Source: Ignavibacteria bacterium
GTDB lineage: Bacteria > Bacteroidota > Ignavibacteria > Kapaibacteriales > UBA961
Length of the DNA stretch: 64,000 nt
Direction: 5' to 3'
Assembly (NCBI GenBank): GCA_016720145.1
Contig: JADJXV010000026.1
Span: forward strand, 1 to 64,000
Shown: one piece after another, positions 30,007 through 38,890 of the stretch
Layout of the letters: each line of letters starts with the position of its first letter
Position numbering within the stretch: the first letter of the stretch is position 1
Notes under the pieces: model-generated
The model's input: only the letters and a program-made list of their open reading frames with translations
Databases searched by the model: none
Told to the model about the DNA's origin: nothing
Program-made: the position numbers and the translations under genes

Positions 30007-30045
30007 AAAAGGACGAAGCGTGAATAACACGATTCGTCCTTTTTT
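30007..30045 (+). terminator. Rho-independent terminator after rpsR
   Basis: AAAAGGACGAA (30007-30017) pairs with TTCGTCCTTTT (30033-30043), and an inner CGTG/CACG stem extends the hairpin. The T6 tract ends at 30045. This is a canonical terminator. Confidence 0.85.
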
Positions 30046-30068
30046 CGTTGTATGTATAATATAGTAAT

Positions 30069-30833
30069 ATGAGATTAGACAATAAAACTGTTGTTATTAC
30101 CGGTGCGTCGAGTGGGATAGGCAAAGCATGCGCCTACAGGTGTGCTGCCGAAGGAGCAAACTTAATTTTAATCGCACGAAGGTCTAGCCGTCTCGAAATT
30201 CTAGCTAGAGAACTGATAGAAAAATATTCTACAAACATCGTGTATTTTGAATGTGATGTGAGATACAATGATAGAGTAGAAAATGTGTTTTCTACCCTAT
30301 CAGAAGAATGGTCGAGAATTGATTATTTGATAAATAATGCAGGATTATCTCGGGGTCTCGATAAAATTCAAGATGGGAATATTGAAAATTGGGATGAAAT
30401 GATTGATACTAATGTTAAGGGTTTATTATATGTTACACGTACTGTTCTGCCAGGAATGATTCAACGCAGAGATGGTATGATTGTAAATATCTCATCGATA
30501 GCAGGTAGGGAAGTCTATACTTCTGGGAATGTCTATTGTGCTTCAAAGCATGCTACACGAGCAATATCTAAATCCATGCAGTTGGATCTGAATGGAACAG
30601 GAGTTCGGGTGTGTAATATAGACCCAGGTCTTGTTGAAACTGAATTCTCGCTCATACGATTCAGAGGTGATTCGGAGAGAGCTGAAAAGGTATATCAAGG
30701 CTATACTCCATTGTCGCCGGACGATGTAGCAGATGCAGTCTTTTACTGTATGACAAGACCAAAACATATCACAATTCAAGATATACTTATTATGCCTACT
30801 GACCAAGCATCTACCACAGTGATTAATAGATAA
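30069..30833 (+). CDS. SDR family oxidoreductase (YdfG-like)
   Basis: This 254-residue short-chain dehydrogenase has the NAD(P)-binding TGASSGIGKA (residues 11-20), Arg residues after the second strand (ARRSSRL) that favour NADP, NNAG at about 91, the catalytic Ser in NISSIAG, and YCASKHA with the Tyr and Lys. The C-terminal IDPGLVETEFS and the overall sequence are close to YdfG-type NADP-dependent 3-hydroxy-acid/serine dehydrogenases. The substrate is not certain. It starts only 24 bp after the rpsR terminator. Confidence 0.88.
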   Translation: MRLDNKTVVITGASSGIGKACAYRCAAEGANLILIARRSSRLEILARELIEKYSTNIVYFECDVRYNDRVENVFSTLSEEWSRIDYLINNAGLSRGLDKIQDGNIENWDEMIDTNVKGLLYVTRTVLPGMIQRRDGMIVNISSIAGREVYTSGNVYCASKHATRAISKSMQLDLNGTGVRVCNIDPGLVETEFSLIRFRGDSERAEKVYQGYTPLSPDDVADAVFYCMTRPKHITIQDILIMPTDQASTTVINR

Positions 30834-30860
30834 CTTAGGGAAATTGAATCCATAAAATAT

Positions 30861-30894
30861 GAAACCCCGAAAACATCCTTGCTTTCGGGGTTTC
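30861..30894. terminator. Strong hairpin between convergent SDR and flagellin genes
   Basis: GAAACCCCGAAA (30861-30872) pairs perfectly with TTTCGGGGTTTC (30883-30894) around a 10-nt loop, followed by TCTTTG on plus. It lies between genes converging from both sides, so it probably serves as a bidirectional terminator. Confidence 0.75.
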
Positions 30895-30919
30895 TCTTTG
30901 CACATCCATGTGTATTGAA

Positions 30920-31864
30920 CTATCTTCCTGTAATCAATTGTAGGAATGACTGAGGGCTTTGATTCGCTTGCGCTAGGGTTGTAATTGAAGTTTGTTGCAA
31001 GAATTGTGCTTTGACCAATTCGAGCTGTTCGAGAGCTACATCTGCGTCTTCAATTCTTGATATGGCTGCATTATAGTTTGTTATTTGAGATTTGAGTGCT
31101 TCCTCTTGAGAGAATAAACGATTGGTAATACCTCCAAGATAAGATGCAACTTTATTGACATTATTGAGAGCTTTAGCTAAGCTTGAGAGTGTTGCACTTA
31201 TATTAGTAGTGCTAAACATGCCTAAGCTGCTCGTCGTTACAGAGTTAAGACTATTCAAGTCTAAACCGGTCACACCTGCAAAATTTCCATTTCCGGTCAC
31301 AGATACTAAGAATGACCCATCCGTAATATCAAAATTACTTGCGCTAACTGAGGTAGTTAGGTCTAGTGCAAGAGTGAGTAGTGTATTCGCAGCATTAAAT
31401 CCAATAACAAAATCACCGGAAAAATTGCCGTCAATTAATTGACGACCACCGAATACGGTAGATTCAACAATTGTCTGGATCTGTTGGGCGAATCTATAAG
31501 CAGTTTTAGCTAAAGCAACTTTCTCATCAGTTCCCATCGCGCCGGAAGATGCAGATGCTGTAGAATCTTTGATTTTTGTTAATAGATCGTTGATGTTGTC
31601 AAAGCTGTCTTGGGCTATGTTCGTAACGTTGATCGCGTCGCCTGATGCTCGAAGTGCTGCTTTGAGTGCACCATTGCGTGCAATTAACGACCGTGAAGTA
31701 ATATATCCTGCGACATCATCGGCGGCGGAGTTAATTCTCTTACCGGTAGAGAGACGTAGTTGGCGTAATGCTATATTGTTGCTTGCCGATTGAAGTGCAT
31801 TATATGCATTTTCAGACGGTGTATTTGTGCGAATTCTTCCAGAACCGGAAACTGCTGAAGGCAT
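30920..31864 (-). CDS. Flagellin, short form
   Basis: This is the filament subunit, 314 residues. The N-terminal D0/D1 region shows NALQSASNNIALRQLRLSTGKRINSAADDVAGYITSRSL, and the C-terminal helix shows NRLFSQEEALKSQITNYNAAISRIEDADVA..QFLQQTSITTLAQANQSPQSFLQLI. The variable outer domains are nearly absent. Instead of the canonical short Met-Ala-start N-terminus, it begins with about 18 residues (MPSAVSGSGRIRTNTPSEN) before the first helix. Export is by the flagellar apparatus, so there is no signal peptide. An AGGGAG ribosome-binding site lies 6 bp upstream. Other flagellar genes are not in the window. Confidence 0.9.
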   Translation of the reverse strand: MPSAVSGSGRIRTNTPSENAYNALQSASNNIALRQLRLSTGKRINSAADDVAGYITSRSLIARNGALKAALRASGDAINVTNIAQDSFDNINDLLTKIKDSTASASSGAMGTDEKVALAKTAYRFAQQIQTIVESTVFGGRQLIDGNFSGDFVIGFNAANTLLTLALDLTTSVSASNFDITDGSFLVSVTGNGNFAGVTGLDLNSLNSVTTSSLGMFSTTNISATLSSLAKALNNVNKVASYLGGITNRLFSQEEALKSQITNYNAAISRIEDADVALEQLELVKAQFLQQTSITTLAQANQSPQSFLQLITGR

Positions 31865-31927
31865 AAGTTTCTCCCTAAATTTCAGAAATTTAACAAAGTA
31901 ATTTTACTTGCTTCCTGAGCAGACAAG

Positions 31928-31944
31928 TACAACCAATGTGCCAA
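31928..31944 (-). promoter_or_regulatory. Candidate sigma-54 promoter for flagellin
   Basis: On the minus strand, TTGGCAC (31944-31938) is followed after 5 nt by TTGTA (31932-31928). It matches the -24/-12 sigma-54 pattern TTGGCAC-N5-TTGCA in sequence and spacing, except for T in place of C in the -12 GC. The start would fall near 31916, leaving a leader of about 50 nt. Late flagellar genes are often sigma-54 dependent in other phyla. Confidence 0.45.
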
Positions 31945-32123
31945 TGCCATATTTAAGGAATTCTAGGATTTAATTGTGAATATGTGTAAAGTGATTAGGG
32001 GTGCAATTTGAGAGAATTTGAAGTATTGAAATGAAAATCAATTTCAAAGGATATCATGTAAGTATCTTTAATATAAGAATATAATTTTAAAAATTGTGAA
32101 TTAACACAATTTCTGAAAATAGA

Positions 32124-32162
32124 AAAAGCCCCAAAAATGCATGAGTCATTTAAGGGGCTTTT
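32124..32162 (-). terminator. Terminator after the kynurenine monooxygenase gene
   Basis: AAAAGCCCC (32124-32132) pairs with GGGGCTTTT (32154-32162) around a 21-nt loop. On the minus strand the hairpin ends in TTTTTC, 59 bp after the kmo stop. The remaining spacer (31945-32123) shows nothing else. Confidence 0.7.
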
Positions 32163-32220
32163 CAAATTGAGAATATTAACTTTATCACCAATAAATTGGA
32201 GAATAGTCACCATTATGTGT

Positions 32221-33567
32221 TTATTTTGGAGTCATGACTGAACGAATAAAAGTTTGATTATCGGCAGAGTTCCAATCAGATTCGATGTGAGGAATTGATA
32301 AAATTTGATTGATGATATAATCTTGTTTTTCTCCTAATGTAAGAGCATCGGAATAAGGGATATGACTAAAAGTAACCATGGAATATAGCGGAGTAAATAT
32401 TTCAGAAAATTGATTGTGAAGGAGTCGTTCAATTTTTTTCCTTCTTAAAAATTCTGCATCTGCTACTTTATCACGCATTTCAATGAAATTTTCTAAAGCA
32501 AGATGTGCGATAGCATCTGAGTTTTGCTTCCTCAGCAATTCAAATTCTTTAAAAGCATTTTCCCAATCATTTTCAGAATAGTTATCGAGTATTTCACTTA
32601 ATACAGTGCAATCTTCAAAACCACAATTCATTCCTTGACCAAAAAATGGTACAATTGCATGAGCAGCATCTCCAATTAAAAGTACTTTATCTTTATGTGA
32701 CCAAGGGAAGCAACGGACTGTCATCAAAGTTGAAACAGGATTGACCTTAAAGTCATTTATATAATTAGGCATTAAAGGAATGACATCAGAGAAATTTTCT
32801 TCGAATAATGATTTGATTTCACTATCGCTTTTGACAGAATCAAAAGATGGATTGCCTTTGAAGGGGAAGAATAAAGTACAGGTGAAAGAACCGTCCAAAT
32901 TTGGCAAGCCAATGAGCATGAATTGTTTACGAGGCCAGATGTGCAGTGCATTTTTATTGAGTAAGAATTCACCATTTAAGCCTGCCGGGATTGTAAGCTC
33001 TTTATAACCATGCTCTATATAGGATTGAGAATAATTAAAACGGTCTGTCTTCTGCATTTTCTCACGAACAGCCGAATAAGCGCCATCAGCACCTATAATA
33101 CAGTCTGACTCTATGAAGCTCCGTTTATTAGTTGTTGTATCTTGCACAACGAGTGTCGCAGAGTCGAGCTCGACATCCAAACATCGTTGATTAAAACTAA
33201 TCGAGAGATTCGGCATTTGTTCGGCACAATTCATAAGAGCGATATTTATTCCCCCTCGGGAAACAGAATTAATCGCTTGATGCTCGAGTCCATACGGCTG
33301 AAAAGTTTGTTCGCCGGAAATTGAATGCATCATCCTTCCCTGCATAGGGATAGCTACATTGAGTATATCTTTATCTATTCCGGCGCCTTGTAATCCACGT
33401 AAGCCTCTGTCTGATAAGGCAAGATTAATAGAGCGTCCTGCAACAACTGCCTCTCGCCGCATGTCGGGACGACGCTCGACTATATGTACGGTATGTCCCT
33501 TTTTTGCTAAATAAACACCAACAAGTGATCCCACGAGACCAGCACCTGTAATTGTAATTTTTTTCAT
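32221..33567 (-). CDS. kmo: Kynurenine 3-monooxygenase
   Basis: This FAD- and NADPH-dependent aromatic hydroxylase converts L-kynurenine to 3-hydroxykynurenine in tryptophan breakdown or de novo NAD synthesis. The 448-residue protein has the FAD fold ITGAGLVGSLVGVYLAKKGH, the family-specific VERRPDMR and GRSINLALSDRG, the IGADGAYSAVR motif and the late FAD site LLIGDAAHAIVPFFGQGMNCGFEDC. The C-terminus lacks obvious membrane anchors. No other kynurenine-pathway genes are adjacent. Confidence 0.93.
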   Translation of the reverse strand: MKKITITGAGLVGSLVGVYLAKKGHTVHIVERRPDMRREAVVAGRSINLALSDRGLRGLQGAGIDKDILNVAIPMQGRMMHSISGEQTFQPYGLEHQAINSVSRGGINIALMNCAEQMPNLSISFNQRCLDVELDSATLVVQDTTTNKRSFIESDCIIGADGAYSAVREKMQKTDRFNYSQSYIEHGYKELTIPAGLNGEFLLNKNALHIWPRKQFMLIGLPNLDGSFTCTLFFPFKGNPSFDSVKSDSEIKSLFEENFSDVIPLMPNYINDFKVNPVSTLMTVRCFPWSHKDKVLLIGDAAHAIVPFFGQGMNCGFEDCTVLSEILDNYSENDWENAFKEFELLRKQNSDAIAHLALENFIEMRDKVADAEFLRRKKIERLLHNQFSEIFTPLYSMVTFSHIPYSDALTLGEKQDYIINQILSIPHIESDWNSADNQTFIRSVMTPK

Positions 33568-33612
33568 GAGAATTCACGAAATGAAGAAGTATTCCAGTTT
33601 AAAATGATACTG

Positions 33613-34737
33613 TTATTTATCAATGATTTTCGATTCGAATACATGGAGTGCTCGCGCTACAACTTGATCCATATTATAGTACTTATAATCAGCAAGACGA
33701 CCGCAAAAGATCACATCGTCTGAAATTTTTTCGGCAGCACGAGCATATTTATTATATAAATCATTGTTAACTACTTGAGGAATAGGATAAAACGGTTCAT
33801 TTTCACCAATTATATATGGCAATGGATATTCCACCATACATACTGATTTTGAGCTTCGTTCGAACGTCAAATATTTCATTTCTGTTCGTCGTGTGTATTC
33901 GAAGTTATTTGGAAAATTTACGGTTCCGGTAGGTTGGAAAAATTCATAATCATATATTTCATGTTCGAAGCGTAAGCTACGATATGGAAGAGGTCCATAG
34001 GAATAATCGAAATATTCATCGATGGGTCCCGTAAAAATGAGTTTTTTGTACTGGACAGATTTAATAATGGATTTATAATCAGTATTGAGGGCGAGTTCGA
34101 TATTTGGATTGTTACCAATCATATTCTCAAACATAGCAGAGTATCCGTATCGAGGCATGGACTGGAAGCTATCCTGAAAGTATCTGTCATCATGACTTAC
34201 AATGACTGGAACGCGAGCTGTAACGGCAGAATCGAGGTCTTCCGGCTCCAGCTCCCATTGCTTGAGTGTATAATTTAAAAATATTTTTTGATAGATAAAA
34301 TCGGCGAGCTCTATAATTTCAGGATTTGGTGAATTTCGTAACTGTAGAATAGGGATTTTAGATCCATATCCAAAATTGCTGAGGAGTAGCTTTTCATAGT
34401 GAATTGCTTTTTCATATCTGAATATCTGATGTAACGAATTGAGATTAAACGGGACAGGAATATATTTACCATCAACGAGTGCAAGTACTTTATGTTCATA
34501 TTCATTCCACTTTGTAAAGCGAGAAAGATAATCAACTACTTTCTGAGAATTAGTATGAAATATATGTGGACCATATTTATGAATTAAAAGACCGTCTTCA
34601 TTTTGATAATCATACGCATTACCTCCAATATGATCGCGTTTATCGATTAATAAACATTTTTTGCCTGATTCATTGGCAATTCTCTCAGCGAGGACACAAC
34701 CGGAAAAACCGGCACCGACAATTAGATAATCGTACAT
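33613..34737 (-). CDS. glf: UDP-galactopyranose mutase
   Basis: This flavoenzyme interconverts UDP-galactopyranose and UDP-galactofuranose for galactofuranose-containing surface glycans. The 374-residue product has the FAD fold LIVGAGFSGCVLAERIA, the diagnostic HIGGNAYDY and HKYGPHIFHTN, PVPFNLNS, and the conserved SLRFEHE and DYKYYNMD regions near the C-terminus. It starts 11 bp after the Wzz-like gene, suggesting one surface-polysaccharide operon on the minus strand. Confidence 0.95.
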   Translation of the reverse strand: MYDYLIVGAGFSGCVLAERIANESGKKCLLIDKRDHIGGNAYDYQNEDGLLIHKYGPHIFHTNSQKVVDYLSRFTKWNEYEHKVLALVDGKYIPVPFNLNSLHQIFRYEKAIHYEKLLLSNFGYGSKIPILQLRNSPNPEIIELADFIYQKIFLNYTLKQWELEPEDLDSAVTARVPVIVSHDDRYFQDSFQSMPRYGYSAMFENMIGNNPNIELALNTDYKSIIKSVQYKKLIFTGPIDEYFDYSYGPLPYRSLRFEHEIYDYEFFQPTGTVNFPNNFEYTRRTEMKYLTFERSSKSVCMVEYPLPYIIGENEPFYPIPQVVNNDLYNKYARAAEKISDDVIFCGRLADYKYYNMDQVVARALHVFESKIIDK

Positions 34738-34748
34738 TTTAAATGATA

Positions 34749-35912
34749 TCAGTTAGAAAGAGTACTCAGGCGATAACGCACAAGTATGAATATTGAGCCA
34801 AGGATAAAGACACCAAGGGCGGCTCCGCCTGCTATTAAGCTTCGCTTGGGACGTGCTTTTTTTGTAGCCGGTACAGCTGCATCGAGCACATACATGGTAG
34901 GAGATTTTCTGAATTCGTCCAATCTTGCCTGCTCTAGCATAGGCAATAAAAAAGCTTTGACTTTTGACATAGCTTCAAAATCAGTAAATAAGCGCATATA
35001 AGGCACTCCGACATCCATGGCGTCTGTCATTGCAAAATTGCCACCGAATCCTGATTCGTGTTCTGCTTTATAGACTTGTGATCGAAGTTCATCCAGATTT
35101 TGCTTTTGTAATTTTGTCGAAGGGTCATCTTCACCGTAGGCATTTTTGTAGGTATGTACCAAAATTTCTTGTTTGATTACACCCGCTTTCATTTCTGCGA
35201 GTGCAGTTGTGAGCGCTTTTGCTTGATCTAGCGGAGAAAACACTTGATTAATCTTAGCAAATGCTTTCAGAGAATCACCGATTCTAGAAAGAGTTGAATC
35301 AGCATTCTTAAGGCGTTGCTCCATGTAGATTCTATTGACAGACGCTTCTTGTTTTTGTAGATTTAGCGCGATTGTGTTAGCAATTTCTACTGAATAATTG
35401 GCCATATCGGCTGCTTTTTGAGGATTCGTAGATGCGAAAGTAATGGTGTAATTTCCATCGGGCAAATAGCTAATTTCCATGTTTTTTTTTAACCCGGCTC
35501 TCACTTCATCTTTCATAGAGTCAGGTAACTCGTATTCTTTGGCTAGGTCAAAGCGTGTAATGAGTGAATCCTGAAAAGTGCGGGATTGTAAAATAACAAT
35601 ATATGAATATGCTTCACCTTTGCTACCAATCTTACCGAGGCCGAAGTCTTTGAGTGCTGATGATACATTGCCGAGCATAGAGCTCATTCCGGATTGTGGA
35701 TTATTCGGAGGTACAAAATTCACTGTTGCTTCGTACCAATTAGGAAATGTCATCGTAATACCTAACGCAATAATGCCACCTGCAAAAGTTGTGATAAGTA
35801 AAAATAATTTGTGTTTGAGCAATAATGCAAAGAACTCAATTCCCGAGAGCGGGCGCTGCATATTGGAAGAGTTTATGAGAGATTGATTAGGAGGAATTGA
35901 GGGTTGTTCCAT
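34749..35912 (-). CDS. Wzz/GumC-like polysaccharide chain-length protein
   Basis: This 387-residue inner-membrane protein has the Wzz layout: a first membrane segment at about residues 36-55 (LFLLITTFAGGIIALGITM), a long periplasmic region with coiled-coil stretches, and a second membrane segment near 360-380 preceded by the Pro/Lys-rich VPATKKARPKRS. Wzz/PCP proteins set O-antigen or exopolysaccharide length. No tyrosine-kinase domain is attached. It lies directly upstream of glf on the same strand. Confidence 0.85.
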   Translation of the reverse strand: MEQPSIPPNQSLINSSNMQRPLSGIEFFALLLKHKLFLLITTFAGGIIALGITMTFPNWYEATVNFVPPNNPQSGMSSMLGNVSSALKDFGLGKIGSKGEAYSYIVILQSRTFQDSLITRFDLAKEYELPDSMKDEVRAGLKKNMEISYLPDGNYTITFASTNPQKAADMANYSVEIANTIALNLQKQEASVNRIYMEQRLKNADSTLSRIGDSLKAFAKINQVFSPLDQAKALTTALAEMKAGVIKQEILVHTYKNAYGEDDPSTKLQKQNLDELRSQVYKAEHESGFGGNFAMTDAMDVGVPYMRLFTDFEAMSKVKAFLLPMLEQARLDEFRKSPTMYVLDAAVPATKKARPKRSLIAGGAALGVFILGSIFILVRYRLSTLSN

Positions 35913-36061
35913 AGAGAAAAGAGAGCGTTTTCGATTACTTTCAGCAGCAATTTACGAAAATTAGACCAAAGAATAGGAAGTTTGTTGGTGGGACGTCCCT
36001 AAAATTCAATAGACTTGAATGGTGTAGAGACATTAACTAATCAGTCGTTGGGCTAAATAAC

Positions 36062-37510
36062 TCAATAACGATAAACAAATTGAACTGATATTTGAGTGGG
36101 TGATACGGTATAAATATAACGAGCTTCATCACCGTTGCCATAGTTAGCTCGAGGCTGAGAATACGTACTGAAACGTGAAAGCAAATCGAGCCTAATGTTT
36201 GGTGCCAAATATACTCCAGCTCCCAAACCTATGATACTTTGTTCAGCTCCTACTATATCATTTTGATACGAGGCAGACACACCGGAATAACCTGCTCTGA
36301 GAATAAAAGCAGTCGTCGGTATTTCAACTTCTGTGCCTATACTATAGGTAAAAGAGCCGTTGAGTGTCTTCAGAATTTGGTTGTTTAACTTTAAAAGTTC
36401 TGGTAAAGCATCATCGAATTGAATTTGAGTCAGATCATTATATTCTGCAGCTGCGCTCAATGTAATCCATTGATAATGATAGGATAGTGATGCACCGAAA
36501 ACGAAAGGGGTGATTATATCATACGTATTACGACCGTTATATGAAGATTCATTTTCCGGATATTTTGGTGTCGCGATATCTCCATTGTCAAACGTTGCTG
36601 ATATTGTACGAGAAAAAACTTCTTCAATTCGATAAAAAGTCGGTGATTTGATAGTTACTCCAAAGCGAATTGAGTTGTCAAATCTGCCTTGAATTCCTAC
36701 TGTCCCATTTACGCCTGAAAACTGCTGGTCGATATCACTATTAAGTATAAGTGATTTGAAATCAACAGATGAAAAATTAATTTTATCGTTAAAATTATAC
36801 GTATTCAACTTATCGAATTCCTGGTATTCGCTTGAGTATGTATATGAGCCCGATTTCCCGGAGAAATTGATGCCAACGGAAACTGATTTGGATAAGCTGA
36901 TACCCACACCGGCCGTAAATGAATGAATACCACCACGTTCCGTAATGAATCCTGATTGTTGAATATTTCCTGTAATCGGACTATGTAATTTGCCCGTACC
37001 TCCAATAGTATCGGCAAGAAATACTTGATAGGCTAGGTTTTGAAATAAATCGGAAGTTTCGTTCATTAAACTGGGAACGATAGAAGAAATGGTGTTAAAC
37101 CCGGTGAATTCCATAGTATTATCAAAACTACCCTCATGATTATATCCAAGTGCAATAGCAGCTATGCCATTATTAATTTTGAATGGAAACACAAACCCAC
37201 AATTCGTAGGCGATACAAAGCTCGAGCTCAAAGGAGTACTTGTTTGTAGGTAATTTGTAGAAGTGTTCATTTTCATAAATTCTAAACCAACGGAAAATTC
37301 TGACGTAGTAAGCAGTGAAAGTCCGGCAGGATTGTAATAAAGTGCGGCGTAATCATCTGAAATTCCGGAGTAAGAGAGTCCCATAGCACCTGCTCTTGCA
37401 GTGCTATAACCAGTGGTAGTCGAATATCGTACAGCATCTTCAATTGTTTGAGCAGAAATAGATGTACCTTGAAGTAGTACAATAAGTAGCAATAAAAAGG
37501 TTGATTTCAT
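36062..37510 (-). CDS. OmpP1/FadL/TodX-family outer-membrane protein
   Basis: This 482-residue outer-membrane barrel has a signal peptide (MKSTFLLLLIVLLQGTSISAQ). The mature N-terminus has the OmpP1/FadL-like hatch sequence GYSTARAGAMGLSYSGISDDYAALYYNPAGLSLL, followed by many amphipathic strands ending in an aromatic C-terminus (FVYRY). FadL-type proteins pass hydrophobic compounds across the outer membrane. Some Bacteroidota members contribute to other surface functions. The ATG overlaps the stop of the W/Y-rich lipoprotein gene (ATGA), so the two are translated together. Confidence 0.88.
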   Translation of the reverse strand: MKSTFLLLLIVLLQGTSISAQTIEDAVRYSTTTGYSTARAGAMGLSYSGISDDYAALYYNPAGLSLLTTSEFSVGLEFMKMNTSTNYLQTSTPLSSSFVSPTNCGFVFPFKINNGIAAIALGYNHEGSFDNTMEFTGFNTISSIVPSLMNETSDLFQNLAYQVFLADTIGGTGKLHSPITGNIQQSGFITERGGIHSFTAGVGISLSKSVSVGINFSGKSGSYTYSSEYQEFDKLNTYNFNDKINFSSVDFKSLILNSDIDQQFSGVNGTVGIQGRFDNSIRFGVTIKSPTFYRIEEVFSRTISATFDNGDIATPKYPENESSYNGRNTYDIITPFVFGASLSYHYQWITLSAAAEYNDLTQIQFDDALPELLKLNNQILKTLNGSFTYSIGTEVEIPTTAFILRAGYSGVSASYQNDIVGAEQSIIGLGAGVYLAPNIRLDLLSRFSTYSQPRANYGNGDEARYIYTVSPTQISVQFVYRY

Positions 37511-38652
37511 GGTTTTCTTGTGCCTCTTGGTGAATTGTTTGTTGGTTTTGATGTAGAAGGAGTAGGAGATGTACTTCTAGGAGCAGGAGTTACATTTGTT
37601 CGTGCAGGGGCTGATGATCTTGCAGGTGCTGATGAGCGCTCCTGGCGTGGACTCGAAGTACCGGATGACGGTTTGTTGGATTCAGATCGCTGCGAAGGTG
37701 TTGCTTCTTTGGTCGAGCGTTCTTTCCTGACAGGATTTGAAGATGCATTTGGAGTGGTACTTGTAGTAGGGGTAACATTTGAAGGAGTCGTTTCGTTGCG
37801 CTTTAATGGATGTTGCGTTTCAGTTTGAGGAGTAATGGTTTCTGAATTTCCTCTTTCATTTCGAACTGATGGAGTAATGGTGCCGCTTGATGGCTTTGTA
37901 TCTGTCGATTTTGTTGGTGTTGAAGATGATGATTGACCTCTTTCATTACGAATTGAAGGTGAATTTGATGTTGCATTAGGTGAAACAACTGTACTGCGGA
38001 CACCTCCATTGATCGGAGTAGTCCCACCTCTTGTCGGACCCCATGTACGTACTGAGTTCGGCTTACGAGGTGTAGAATTGGTATGTCCATACGTGTAAAT
38101 CGGATAATGGTGCCAAGGGCGCCAATAACTTCGATTCCACCCATAATATCGCGGTCTGAAATATGAAAAACTACCACCGTACCAAGGGTGAAAGTCATAA
38201 TAAGGAGAATACCAATCACAATAAGAATTCCATCCCCAGTACCAATTGCGATACCGCACAACGATGACCGGTCTGCTGTAGTATCCGCCCATCCAGCCGG
38301 AATAACTATCCCACCATGGAACGACTACAGGTACATATTGTGGATTTGAATATGGTTGATACCCTGCGACCGTACTTTGCTGTGAAGCATCATCTACATA
38401 ATCATCTTGAGGATCATCATCGTCAGTCATAGGATTAACCCATTCTGATTTAGGTGATTCAGTAACAGTAACTGTCGAATCGATAGGTGGGAGTGAGCGC
38501 TTGGGTCTAGTTGGTTTGGAAGGAGTTTCTTTATTCTCTTGTATTGTAGGGCTGTTGTTATAACCGAAATAATCATCTTTTGTACCCTTTTGAGAGGCGC
38601 AACTGATTGTTAATAAGGATGATAGCGTGAGGATTATTAAGAGAGTTCTCAT
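37507..38652 (-). CDS. W/Y-rich lipoprotein with Ser/Thr/Pro-rich repetitive tail
   Basis: I start this at the ATG at 38652, which has a good GGAGG ribosome-binding site and a lipoprotein signal (MRTLLIILTLSSLLTISC). An upstream start would precede the signal. The mature protein of about 360 residues has three zones: an acidic/Pro-rich spacer, a block extremely rich in Trp, Tyr and Gly (PWWDSYSGWMGGYYSRP; RNWYWGWNSYCDWY), and a tail of about 170 residues rich in Ser, Thr and Pro with recurring SVRNERG-like units. I recognise no domain. Similar compositions occur in Bacteroidota surface lipoproteins. Coupling to the OmpP1 gene suggests an outer-membrane partnership. Confidence 0.7.
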   Translation of the reverse strand: MRTLLIILTLSSLLTISCASQKGTKDDYFGYNNSPTIQENKETPSKPTRPKRSLPPIDSTVTVTESPKSEWVNPMTDDDDPQDDYVDDASQQSTVAGYQPYSNPQYVPVVVPWWDSYSGWMGGYYSRPVIVVRYRNWYWGWNSYCDWYSPYYDFHPWYGGSFSYFRPRYYGWNRSYWRPWHHYPIYTYGHTNSTPRKPNSVRTWGPTRGGTTPINGGVRSTVVSPNATSNSPSIRNERGQSSSSTPTKSTDTKPSSGTITPSVRNERGNSETITPQTETQHPLKRNETTPSNVTPTTSTTPNASSNPVRKERSTKEATPSQRSESNKPSSGTSSPRQERSSAPARSSAPARTNVTPAPRSTSPTPSTSKPTNNSPRGTRKP

Positions 38653-38890
38653 GTTTTTATCCCTCCGGATATTAGAAAAGAAAAAATAATTCGTAGTTTG
38701 CAAAAGATAATTGATTGATTTATAAATTGAACTATTCATATATAATTGAGTCACAATTTGAACGATTCATATTTGACAATGTTGCATGAAATAGATATTT
38801 TAACGAATATATGATTGCTAAGAAACTATCAGGAAATATACTCGTAGGTGCTACCGCTTTAATTTCAACAATATTCTCAATCTCTGAATT
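38653..38890. other. Divergent intergenic region upstream of the lipoprotein and the phosphatase
   Basis: This 238-bp AT-rich spacer separates minus-strand and plus-strand genes and must hold both promoters. Only the GGAGG site before the lipoprotein (about 38660) is clear. No confident promoter pair or hairpin was found. Confidence 0.35.

Noticed and set aside
31995..32213. 72-codon minus-strand frame downstream of kmo
   Set aside because: It runs through the terminator hairpin at 32124-32162 and has no conserved features.
37803..38261. 152-codon minus-strand frame inside the W/Y-rich lipoprotein gene
   Set aside because: Shadow of the repetitive lipoprotein sequence in another frame. The real frame has a signal peptide and ribosome-binding site.
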